Source of the DNA: Dryococelus australis
Taxonomy: Eukaryota; Arthropoda; Insecta; Phasmatodea; Phasmatidae
Reading direction: 5' to 3'
Assembly: GCA_029891345.1 (NCBI GenBank)
Contig: CM056999.1
Span: 27,997,418 to 28,061,417 of the forward strand
DNA: 64,000 nucleotides
Shown here: positions 34,230 to 44,739 of the stretch, piece by piece
Position numbering within the stretch: position 1 is the first letter of the stretch
Layout: every line of letters begins with the position of its first letter
Translations under genes and position numbers: made by a program
The notes under the pieces: model-generated
The model's input: only the letters and a program-made list of their open reading frames with translations
The model's database searches: none
What the model was told of the DNA's origin: nothing

Positions 34230-34540
34230 TGTGCACCTGGCGTTGCTCATAGTCTACTACGAATTATTGTTTCTGGAGCCAGGGCTAACCCAAAATGATG
34301 GCTTCCCCTATTTTGGGTGGCACTAAGAACTCCACATGAGTGGTCATGTGGTTGATATGGACAGCTAGTCATATTTTAACTTCAACCGGTAGGAGGCAGT
34401 CAGGCTGTGCCATTTGTACTTTGCCATCATGGGGCATCAAGTGGGCTCTTTGTTGGGGCGTGAGCAGGTAAAATTCCCAGAGGTTGCAGTATTGATCATG
34501 GCTGTGGTCGCTCGCCAGTTGATTCTTACTTTAATCTGGG
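34230..34540 (-). pseudogene. Retroviral-type aspartic protease remnant
   Basis: A minus-strand frame gives TSGNF where gypsy proteases have ATGNF after the catalytic DSG, and the catalytic Asp position is occupied by Asn (MINTATSGNF). About 65 residues on comes EFLVPPKIGEAIILG, the C-terminal flap-side block, ending in a stop where PWL would follow. The order and spacing fit a gag-pol protease that would cleave the polyprotein; with the Asp lost and internal stops it is dead. The equivalent at 60 kb reads ATGNF and EAVILG. Confidence 0.65.
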
Positions 34541-34601
34541 CAGGTTATGGGAGACTGGGACCCACAATCAATGTTTGTAATTTAACATTGGGCTTCTTGT
34601 G

Positions 34602-35176
34602 TTTAGGCAGGACCACACTCACGGGGAGTCTTGGTTGAAGGGCTGGCAATGGCTGCAGGACCTGCGGTGGCTTGGTCGGAGGAATGCTGGGGCTGGCTCT
34701 GGAGCTTATAGTGCAGGCGGGCAGGTGATCGTGGGTACTGACTTTTGCCGGGGTAGATTCAGTGATCCCTGACCGCTCAGGTAAGCGATGAATACAAGGT
34801 GAGTTTCATTGTTGAGATTGATGGATGGTGTGGGTACTGGCAACGTTGGTCTCTCCAGGAGGCAGATAGCTTGAGCTCTCTCCAGAGGACAGAGGTGCGC
34901 AAGTTCAGCTCAGAAATGAATAAATTAAGGCTGGTACTTAGAGATAGTATCTGCCCTTTTAATCATCTTACTGATACCACTTCAATGGGAGAAGGGCATG
35001 AGGAAAAAGTATCCAAAACCAGACTCAGAAAGGAGGTGGAGCAGGTAATGTGGTGGACCTACTCTAGTGTACTTCCACGTACTGTCCCTGCCAACCCAAT
35101 GCTGTCTCCCTATCTCAGAACCCTGCACCAGAATGCGGTGGATACTGAAAGTCAGGTATCACTTGCAGTGATGCTG
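34602..35176 (-). mobile_element. Leader/gag part of minus-strand retroelement
   Basis: 34602-34982 matches 16192-16592; 35060-35175 matches 21450-21610. A TGGTGCAGGGTTCTGAG word on the minus strand near 35130 corresponds to TGGTGCCGGGTACAGAG in the other copy, a possible primer-binding site. Gag coding, if any, is heavily eroded. Confidence 0.6.
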
Positions 35177-36937
35177 CGCTCTTTTGATTAATTTGCGCCA
35201 TCACGACCGCCGCCAGCGCGCGAGGACGTTCTCCATGGCCAGCTGGTTCACCCTCCCTTCTCCTTTCACTTCCTCCACTCCCCTTTCCCCTCCTGGCACG
35301 TGATTAAGTTTCATTGAAGGGGGTCATGTGACTACAGGAGGGTAGGAGCGCTGACCTCTCTCAAATTTATTCTGCTCCCCATCACCACATTGAGATGACC
35401 TGCATATTGTGAAGAGGGCACCATTGACAGTCATAACGGATACGACATGATTAAAATTGTAACGTCTATTTCAGCTTGACACAGTTTGTTTGCAAAGGCT
35501 TTAATTTTAGCTGTGTAAGATGGTTTGCTTCGACGGGAACGAACAGTATCGGTGGGTGTTGGACAGTTTGAGAAAGATAATGAATCAAGTTTTTAAATTT
35601 TCTTGTAACTGTTGAGAGTGCTTAATTTTGATGGTTAGCAGCCTAAATTTCTAGAGTAGCATGTTTGTATATTTTTTGGCTTGCACATTATAAATTTTAA
35701 ATGGTAATCATGTGTGTGATTAATTTTGAGTCTCAGTATTTCGTATTGCAAGCGAGTAGTCTAGTTTGCCACCTGCTGCCCCGTTTGTCCGGCCCGGCTC
35801 AATGTTGTTAGTATCGGCGAACTGTCCACACTTTGCCTGAAGCAGAAACTTTTTAACTGTCTTTTCTATAATTTTTAATATTCAGTTTCACGATGCTTTG
35901 GAGACCCATAAACTAATATTGGGTGCTGTTGTGTAAATTAAGCCTATCAGATTCTTTCAATGTAATACATTTTAACGTGTAGCTTTTTGGTTGCTGCGTT
36001 TGCCATGTTTTTTAATAAAAATTTTATTTGGAGCCCAGTAATATTTAACAATTATGTGTATGCTCTGTTACTAAACTGTGTATCTTACGTGCGTGTTCAT
36101 GGTATGCATGAAAATGCGAGCAGCCAGCCTTAAGTAAGTTTTTGAATAATTAAGAGTGTTTGAACCTTATAGGAATTGTGATCACCCTAAAAGTGAGTTT
36201 CATTATTTTTCGTCCTCTAATGTCGACGAACTGGTTCAAGGAATATTTTAAACATAAAGGCAAGCTGGTGAGAATACTGTTTACCACTTCAAGAGTCAGT
36301 CAATGTGATTCGCTGGTAACTAGGAGTACATTGTAACAGTTAAATGCAACTTTTAGGCACGTGATTTCATGCTTATTAAACTGTAGTATTGGCAGATTGA
36401 TTAAATTTTGTGTGGTAGCCAACTACATTTAAATTACAGGAGTCTAATCAGAATAAATTCTGACCGGAAATCTTCCGGAGAAATTAAGGGTATATTCGTT
36501 GAAAATTGCTTTGAGCAATCTGGATTGCCTATAGGGATCTTCCTTTATGTCCACTGGCTGGAACTATTAAGGAAATTGTATTTCATCTTTCGTTGAGATA
36601 TTTTGGGCACTGCGTGCAGTCTAGTAAATGTGGCGTGTTGTCGGGGCTATATATTTTTTATGTAATAATTTTCATGCCCTGCATGAGTATTCTCATAATT
36701 TCTTACCGATCAGTATTAATTAATGTAAGCTTGTGATTTCAAATATCTTTGTCAGTATTATAGATTGAAACTACATGATAATGTTTTTAATTTATCTATG
36801 TTGTTAATTGATTTAAACACTCTTAATCCTTGTTGAGTTTTGAAAGTGAAATAAAATGCAGTTTTCATGAAAGATGGTTGTTATTTATATGTAACGCACT
36901 GAATTATCAGTGCACACTGACTGATAGTCTTAATACG
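35177..36937. other. Unidentified 1.76-kb insert
   Basis: The copy at 21590-21625 runs continuously across the point where this sequence interrupts the longer copy, so this is an insertion. The left 200 bp are GC-rich (gccgccagcgcgcg), the rest is AT-rich, and AATAAA occurs at about 36850 near the right end. No inverted ends, no coding domain and no clear target duplication were found. A retrocopied non-coding transcript is one possibility. Confidence 0.5.
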
Positions 36938-37254
36938 TAGGTGAGTTCCCCTTTGGGATCAGTATCCTCAGACCCGAAGAAGTACTCCTTACGGCACCAG
37001 AAGTGTGGTGGAAAGAGCAAACCCTAGACTGACAAGCCAATCCCTAGGGGAAGAGTACCTAAAGTCGGGGCTCTACCATTCTATACACCTAGGTGTATAA
37101 AAAGGGTGGCCACCCAATATGTATGTGTGTCTCCATTGGTGAGTTTGGTGGTTTTTAATAAATTTCCTGGTCACCTGCTTTCCCTCCGACAGGACTGATG
37201 TTTACGAGGTAGGGTTCTAGTGCTATGGCGAAGATATCATTAAGTAGAATAAAA

Positions 37255-37284
37255 CTTGTTTATTTCAGCAAGGAAATAAACAAG
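37255..37284. promoter_or_regulatory. Palindromic poly(A)-signal hairpin, copy 1
   Basis: Exact 12-bp inverted arms at 37255-37266 and 37273-37284, identical to those at 21929-21958, with AATAAA on both strands. Confidence 0.6.
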
Positions 37285-37479
37285 GTGGTATAGCACTACC
37301 TCCTATCAATGAAAGCATAATGGTAGCTTACAATACTGGATAGGTGAGGGCCATCTATTCCTAGGCTAATGGAGGTAGGTAGACTGAAGTGCTATGAAAA
37401 TAACTTTAACTTTGACTACGCTACAGTGTTTACCATGAAGGGGCCGGAAGTGTCTTACGTGTTAGACAACTTAAAATGA

Positions 37480-37605
37480 CGGAGTCTTCGGCACCAGGAG
37501 TGTGGTGAAGACAAGGTGAGAGGAGGATCTTCAGCCTCAAGAACACTGTGAAGACAAGGGAGCAGATGGTTCCTTTGGCACCAGGAGAGCAGTGAAGGTA
37601 CAGGA
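37480..37605 (-). repeat. Minisatellite-like block, unit about 45 bp
   Basis: Near-repeats at 37487, 37535 and 37576 share a ggcaccaggagtgtggtgaa-like core. The same core occurs singly at 36987, 35130 and 21553. The block is deleted in the copy at 22.1 kb. Confidence 0.55.
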
Positions 37606-37635
37606 CATACTGGCGTTCCATGGGCCGGGCCTCAG

Positions 37636-37643
37636 TATTTATA
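37636..37643 (-). promoter_or_regulatory. TATA box of LTR copy 1
   Basis: The minus strand reads TATAAATACTGAGGC, followed by GC-rich sequence. Confidence 0.6.
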
Positions 37644-38136
37644 CTCTTCCTGGCTCGCACTTGGTCATGGGAGGGGGTGGTAGTGTTAGATCCTCTGGGA
37701 ATGTGGCATCACCGGCTGATGCTGGATCCAGGTGCTGCATGTCTTGGCGATAATACTAGTAGTGACATACGGCGGTGCACTATAGTACTTGGTGTCCTTG
37801 ATGCATAGTCTTGGTGGCTCAGTTGGTTAGCAGTACAATTCTTCGGGTGTGGAGTGTGCATCTTTTGCTGTGGGTAAACAGTAAAACTTCTTGACGTCAG
37901 GTAGGTTGTACTGCCAATCACAGTCCGTTTCAATATGCAGCTGAGTGGTGCGCACTGATGAGTAAAAGTCAATTTAATATAGGTAGAAAAGGCGTCGCAC
38001 ATCATATTAATAAAAATGTGTTAAAACATGGGAGCCCATAAATTTACATATATACATACATACATTACATATAGCTCTCAACACTCCACAAAGTAATAAA
38101 TAATTCAAGATCATTAAGTTCACCAAATTGGAGCAT

Positions 38137-38292
38137 GCAAAAGGGTTGTTCAATAAAATAAGACTGATACTACAAAATATTACCAAAAAATCAATTCAAA
38201 GTAATATCTCCCCCTTCAGTATAGCTATCAATAATAGCAATGTACTTGTCCCATCGTCTCATCCATTTTCACGAGATGTCTTGAAATCCATT
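38137..38292 (-). pseudogene. 3' end of a mariner-type element
   Basis: The minus strand reads WKWMRRWDKYIAIIDSYTEG, similar to the C terminus of mariner transposases (a W, RWDKCIA, Y, EG pattern). It continues to a terminus-like sequence, AAAGGGTTGTTCAATAAAAT on the plus strand at about 38149. Only the last part of the gene remains. Next to it at 38294 is a TACAGTTAACTCTCAAAAAT pogo-like end, suggesting a later insertion. Confidence 0.5.
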
Positions 38293-39599
38293 TACAGTTA
38301 ACTCTCAAAAATTATGAACTCGGGGAAAAAAGTTGGCATAACCAACTCCTATATGCAAAATTTGCATTAAAATTTTACTTAGCCTATTTTTTCCCAGCTT
38401 TATTGGTAAAATTACATATTATAAACATTAAATATAGTCAAATGGTTCTCATTAATTGACTTGTAAGATCTATGTGTTTGTAAGATAAAATTCTACAAAT
38501 TTAATTGACTTCTCAAACCCAGCAACTAAACATTTTTTTTGTGAACTTTTCTTCATTAATCAAATATAACACATTCTAATGAAATATTAATATATTTTGA
38601 TGTATTTCGAGAAGAATTATACACAGAGCAGGAAACCAAGTGAACTTGTTTGCCACGGTGAATGGTGAGGGGAAGGTAGCTGGCTTGCCCTTCCTCCAGC
38701 AACATAGCTGCGCATGCACCTGGCCCCATCAATACTGCTATTCTTCTATGTCTACATTCCATTCACACAAACTTAATGGGACTGTGCCTAACAACCACAG
38801 AGCATAGCACTGACTGCTTGCCTTGTAAAAGTGCTTGTTTCTGGTGCTGTAGAAAGGTTTTATCACCAGATATTGATAATTTTGGTGTTTTATTTCATTA
38901 AGTATAATTTATTGAGCCTTTTCAATGCATCTTCTTGAATAAAATATAATATTGGCACTTATCAATAAAAATAGCTTCTCCCACAATTTTTAGACGTCGT
39001 GAAGCACCACAAATATATTTTGATCCCAAAAGCGGAAAAAGGTGAATTACTTGCAATTAAAATATTTTGTAATGGAGTAATACTCTAACATATGTTCAGA
39101 GTTAAAATTAAGTTTCGTGTGTCTTGTAAAGAATGTATTTCAAAACATTTATCATAATATTCTAAATGTATGTAGCATAAAAAAAATCCCTTACAACCTC
39201 TGTTTTCTAAAGTCAAACTACACTATAATCTTTTTTAATAAAAAAATTTTAACAAGCGTAAGGTTAACTTAGCTAAGAATGTTTACCTACCCAACAAGTG
39301 TATTACTTGAATCTGTACAAACATCAACATGTGTATTTATCACATTTTATTATTTGTGTAAAAACTAAAAATTCCATTTTTTAATCACTTGAATGTTATT
39401 TCTGTAAAAGTAAAATTATTCAATGCTCCATTACAAAAATACGTAATTTTAAATAATAATTGTGGCATAAGAATGTCCACAGGTCAATGCGTCTCATGAA
39501 ATACGTCAAACTATGCCACTATGTACTAAAACTTGACGCATGACGCATTCCTGCACATATACAATGAGCACTCTACTTGACGACCTTGCCCGATCTTTG
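38293..39599. other. Unassigned AT-rich DNA, possible pogo-like element
   Basis: Starts with a pogo-like end at 38296 (CAGTTAACTCTCAAAAATTA) after a TA. I did not find the opposite end. No coding sequence recognised. Confidence 0.3.
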
Positions 39600-40042
39600 A
39601 AAGCTCTGTTCATACAGGGGCAGGTTTACTAATCATAAGAGTACTTGCGGGACACGTGCCTACAGAGTAAATTTGACCTACGTCAAGAGCGACTACAGAC
39701 ACGTGATCGAAGATTGTACTGTTCACCCAGAAACTCCAAGAAGTAGTCACGCCAACACCCAACCTCCCCACATAGAATTCTACTGTTGACTGAGCCATCA
39801 GCACCATCCAGTGAAGGCCAAGCTAGTACCACAGCTCACCACTGGAGGACAGCACCCAGTCTAATCCAACAGCTCCAATCTCCAAGTGCCTCACACTCAG
39901 GTGATAAGAAAGGATCACGCCTCCTATAGAGCAGATAAGAAATGAATAGTGCCGCCTCAGCAGCAAGAAGTCTCAGCCCCCGAGACTGAGGCTAGCTACC
40001 CTCGCACCTCCGAGTCTATCCAAGATCCTTTCCGATTATCAG

Positions 40043-40048
40043 TATAAA
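40043..40048 (+). promoter_or_regulatory. TATA box of element D
   Basis: TATAAA precedes a GC-rich leader as in elements A to C. Confidence 0.4.
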
Positions 40049-41370
40049 CGGGCTAGCACCCCTAAGCTCTCGAGTCTCTGCTACTCAACCACACTCAAGG
40101 ACCGGAGGTAGTAATCAGGGTGTATGACCACTGAGGCATCCGGAGATCCCACCAATTGCAAGGGCCGGGATGTCAACCCAGCTGAAGACATCGCCAACCA
40201 GAAGCTCAACACCTCTTCAGCAGCTGCAGACCTGCCTTATGCAGTCAACACAGATCCCCCAGCTTCTGAGAGACTCCACCACACCAGAGACTCCTGAAGA
40301 CACTGCTCCAGGCCTACCACCTTCCTTCTGGTTTAGTACCCAGAAACCCTTGGTAGCAGGTTACGTCAACGTCCCTTCTGGATCTCCCCTGCCCACCGGA
40401 GAGTGCGGCAATGTCAACCACCACCCTTCTCGTAGCTCTCATCCCTAGTTGTTCCTTCAGAACACCACTGGTAGTTAGGCGTTGTCAAAAGCATCAACTA
40501 CTTTGGATTTTTTTTTCCAGATTTAATTTGCCCATGCAATACACTCAGCTTTTGCCCAGGTCGCCTACACCTCGTGTTTCATGATAGGATTAACTTCCGT
40601 AAATTACACTGAATGTATAGGAGTTAGTGCGCAACTACCATGTTTTCCCATACGTTCAATATAGCACGTATATTAACTTATTTCTTCTTTTTGCACTGAG
40701 TCAACCCTTTTACTTTTTATAACGGTAACACCCCTGAGGAAAAGCTGGCAGACCAATAACCACAAAGATAGATACACACAACTTAAGAGGCAAACCAAGC
40801 TCTGCCAATTTGTAGACTTTTGGATGCACCCAAATCACTATGTACTCCTCCATTAGGAGAATCGACCAGACCGAGTGTTCCATATCCCACCACTGCTGCT
40901 CATGTGGCTGGAAATGAGCTGGAACTACCTCAGCCTGATCGACCACCTGTAGATAACACACCCGGGTATCTAAGCAAGGAATTGGCATGTGTTGCCCAAT
41001 GTCCTGTTCACTGCTCACAAGGGCCAGATGAAAGAAACACCGGTGTTGTCTCACTTAACAAGTCTGGGTACCTGGAACTACATGCTATGGACACCAGGAG
41101 CCAGTTTATCTTATTCAGGTTGTTTTATTCCATTATAAAGCCGTACACTCATCAGTGAGGTGTACAATGGAAACTAAAAACAGCCTTACGCGATTTAGAA
41201 GGTGAGATAGCTAAACTAATTCCTCATTAAACGGTTTTAAGCAAAACCATTTCCCCTCACCCCTCAACCTCTGCAAAACCTTTGTTCTCGCCTTTAATTA
41301 AATTACCTGATATGCAGCACCCTATCACAGAGACAATTCTATGTGGGGAAGAGATCTTTCTAGGGCTTGA

Positions 41371-41709
41371 ATGACCTTGGTTAAAGGTACCACTGCAGGC
41401 ATCTCTCATTCAGTCGCCACAGATAACCAAGAAAATGTCACCCCTGCATGCCTTCCAGAACACACACCTGACCAACCACCCACCAGCAGTGAGACTCGAC
41501 TACCGCGTAAGTGCACCCCTCTTCCCACCAAATCAAAGGTACTGCGTCAGCCAAGGTGTACGGTAGTGACAGCTGTCCCCAATTCTGTACCAACCAGACA
41601 GACCACAAGGCCTACCTTGAATACCAGCTGGACAACACAGAGATCTTACGGTCCCTGTATTTTCCCCCAATGTAACTTACGTTACTCTCATCGCGACATA
41701 AAACTGTGA
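41371..41709 (+). pseudogene. Pro/Thr-rich open frame of element D
   Basis: A 112-codon open frame, rich in Pro and Thr, with TTRPTLNTSW near the end. Position, composition and this weak match suggest it is the counterpart of the 179-residue frame of element B. Upstream open frame 40820-41158 may be the N-terminal part in another frame. Function unknown. Confidence 0.35.
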
Positions 41710-41715
41710 CACTGA

Positions 41716-44700
41716 CCACAACAAATGCTTGTTTTGTTAATTCACATTTTGCAAAGATTATAATAGCCCTTAGTTTCCCCAGTCGTCGGTCAAAATCTAA
41801 CCCTTATAAACCCAAAGTGTAGAACCTAGTCCCTAACTGGGAATTCTGTCTTGCATCCGAACAGCAGCCTGGAGAAAGTGGTTCGAGACGATTGACCATA
41901 AACTGGGCACACTTCAAACTATTAATAATATACCGTATTTATCTGCTAAGTGGTTGCCCTTGCATAAGGTTTGCATCTGTATTCTAAAGCCTGAATGTCT
42001 TAATTTTTTCGTCGTACAGTTCACCTTGTTATGATGGTCATACCATATAAATGTTTCGTTAAATATCAATTTTCAACTTTTAGGTCAAATAAAAGGCATA
42101 TATAATTATCAAAATGTAATTTATTTGCTTTATTTACTGTGTTTTTGTACATATGCAACACACATCATTGACGCATTTCTGCGCGTTTCTTGCATCTTGT
42201 CCTCTATCTTCCTTGCTCCCTCGCTCTTCCTTGTCCAGTCAAATGCTCCTAAAGCTACAAGCTGTAGGGTAATGGCGAAGGTGGAAAACTGCTACAAATG
42301 CCTAGTGTTGCACATTACAGTATATTTTGCACCGAGAAAAGGCAGTGAAATTTTCACAGCAATTTTCACTTATGCATAAATGCGCAAATTGTATAAGAAT
42401 GTCCATACTAACATATAGTAGAATCTACAAGCTGAAAAACACACGTGTCATCAACAAACATGTTGCACATCATAACATTCTGTTCTTAGTTTTCTGTGTA
42501 TAGAATTTCTCGCTACCCCCTCCCCCCTCACATTAGGGTACCACACACTGCCTCTTTCCTCCCTTCCACTGCAGGCTTCGCTGCTGTCCTGTTCAGGTCA
42601 AAGTTGCATTCATAAGAGATGGGAAAAGGACAAAAATATTGATCAATATTCTGCTACAGGGAGGGAAGGAACGAAAATAGAAACAGAGATAACCAAACCA
42701 AGTCCTTTTCACACAATTTACTTTTAGAATTTCCCCTCTAACCGAATGCTGAAGATGGAAGCAGCCAGCTGACAGCGAGTAAAATTTGTGAACCACTGGC
42801 TGGCAGGTACAAGTTGTGGTTGGTATTAAATTTAAACATTGCATTGGTATTTAAAATGCAAATATTCTTAAATATACATTGAAGATATACTGCATTTTTG
42901 TACTGAATGGATGTCCACTGACTGCAATAACTGACAACCATCCCTCAAAATTATTTCTTTCGTCACAACTCTCAACCACTCCCCCTCTCCCCCTTTCACC
43001 TTGTCAAACGTTTAATAACGGGACCGCCAAACACAAATGCGGTTGACAAGATCATGTATATAATGTCACTGTTGATACACAATAACAAATGTTACTAAAA
43101 TGACTGTGTTTAGGTATATACAGTATAAACTGTTTATGGGAAGGCAATATGGCCCAGTTAAGCCACAAACCAGTTTATTTTCCCCGGAAAATTTAGTTTA
43201 CTGTATTTAACATTATTACTGGTATCCATTTTTGATAAATATACATAAAATATAAACCTTAATTTTAAATGTTTTCTTGTGGTACCCCCTTACCCCCTCA
43301 TGTGAAGTCTTTCATACCTCCATCATGAAACAAAGAAAAAAAAGGGGGGGAGGGGCAAATTGTTGACTCACCCCCTCCCCTTCTTAAACCATGCTGTTAT
43401 CACACAAAATGATGGCAATATATCAAGAATAAAGTGTTACAAAGTTTGGTGTAAAGGCTGGAAGAAATACCACAGTTCAGAAGAAATTTTGACAACCTGT
43501 GTGTGTTAAAAGCGGAATACATAAGAACAAATGTTAAAGACCACTAGAAGAAAAGAAGAAACCATATCTGGAAGACTACAGAAGCTGTGACTAAGGTGTA
43601 GAGAATTTTAATTAAAATTGATAATCTTCCATGTAGTAAACAGTTCATGTGACTAATACGTTCATGTTGGGAAAATGATGTTATTTTTTATCTCAAATGT
43701 AAATTTTCAAAATGTTTACACTTTCTAAGAAGCAATGAGATGAATCTACAAAACTTGCGAAGATTGTAAGGCTTAAGTTTTATTTCATTTTCAGTTCCTC
43801 TATAAAGACTCGTTTTAAATGAAAACTGAATAATTTTATATCAATAAGGATTTTCTGCCCATACATACAATCTTAATTTTAGGTACTGGTTCCTACACAT
43901 ATAAAAATTATCTCATCTACAGAATGTACGTCAGATCTAAGAAACAAAATTCCCTGATTTCTCCAGGGTTTCCAGGACTACAAATGTATTTTTCCACGTT
44001 TTTTAACACTTACAGAATTCCACCAGACTGTAAAAATACACACACAGTATTATATTTGATAAAAATTATAATAAGCAATACAGATGTACAATAACACATG
44101 TTTTACTTAAAAAGATGTTAGCACACACTTTAAAAAGAAAACAAAACCCTAATAATACATAAAGCTGATTTTTTTTCAATATAAATTTTGAAATATTTAA
44201 AATACTTAAAAATGTAGTTATGCTTATGAACAAACATTTTGTAACATAATATTGTATACAAATATTAAGTCAAGAACGCCAATAAAAACAGTATATTAAA
44301 AACTGGAATGTACAAAAATCTTACCAAAAATAAGCTCACTCATTTAAATACAATCAAAAGAGTAATATGTACATCAGCCTACCTCACAACATAAGCATGT
44401 CAGACTAATTTTGTGATGTTTACATGAAGCTGAGCTTAACACGAACCAAAATTATAATACATTTCAAATTGTGTCTAGTTAGTGTACTACAAAAATAATA
44501 CATGCCAAAAATAATTTTGTCATACCTAGTAATAACAATCTCGACAATTATATGAAGTTAACAATGACAATAAAAATATGCTGAACAAAACTTTGGTAAT
44601 AAAACACCTATCAGACTAAAAAAAGAAACATTAAACTAAGAAAAATAATTAATAAAGTTAAAAAAAGTTATTTGTCACAATATTTCATACACACTGTTAT

Positions 44701-44739
44701 AAATAAAATTAGTAAAAGGCAGCTACTATTAATTCCACA
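41716..44739. other. Unassigned AT-rich DNA
   Basis: No family or coding sequence recognised; several C-rich patches occur (42520, 42975, 43350). Confidence 0.4.

Larger units (their letters stand above)
32520..37981 (-). mobile_element. LTR retroelement, minus strand, split by an insert
   Basis: On the minus strand: LTR (37981-36938), an unrelated insert (36937-35177), leader with TGGTGC motif near 35130, gag/leader (34982-34602), a retroviral-type protease (34540-34230) and a proline/serine-rich region with tandem repeats (33800-32780). Copies at 21450-22486 and 16192-16592 confirm the parts belong to one family. No reverse transcriptase was found, so it is truncated or a non-autonomous derivative of a Ty3/gypsy-type element. 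Many stops make it inactive. Confidence 0.65.
36938..37981 (-). mobile_element. LTR of minus-strand retroelement, copy 1
   Basis: Collinear with 21590-22486 apart from an extra block at 37445-37575. On the minus strand it has TATAAATA at 37643-37636, a poly(A) palindrome at 37284-37255, and TGGTGCCG words after the 3' end. The distance from TATA to AATAAA is about 370 bp, similar to elements A and C. Confidence 0.7.
39600..41715 (+). mobile_element. LTR-like element D
   Basis: A TATAAA at 40043 is followed by a GC-rich leader and Pro-rich open frames (40170-40448, 40820-41158, 41371-41709). The last ends with TTRPTLNTSW, weakly like the TRPVLYSGRA peptide of the family. The segment 40351-40382 (tggtagcaggtt... 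cccttctgga) matches element E on the opposite strand. Membership in the A-C family is likely but weaker than for the others. Confidence 0.4.

Noticed and set aside
33324..34298. Long plus-strand open frames
   Set aside because: They are antisense to the minus-strand retroelement and arise from its GC-rich, Pro/Ser-coding composition.
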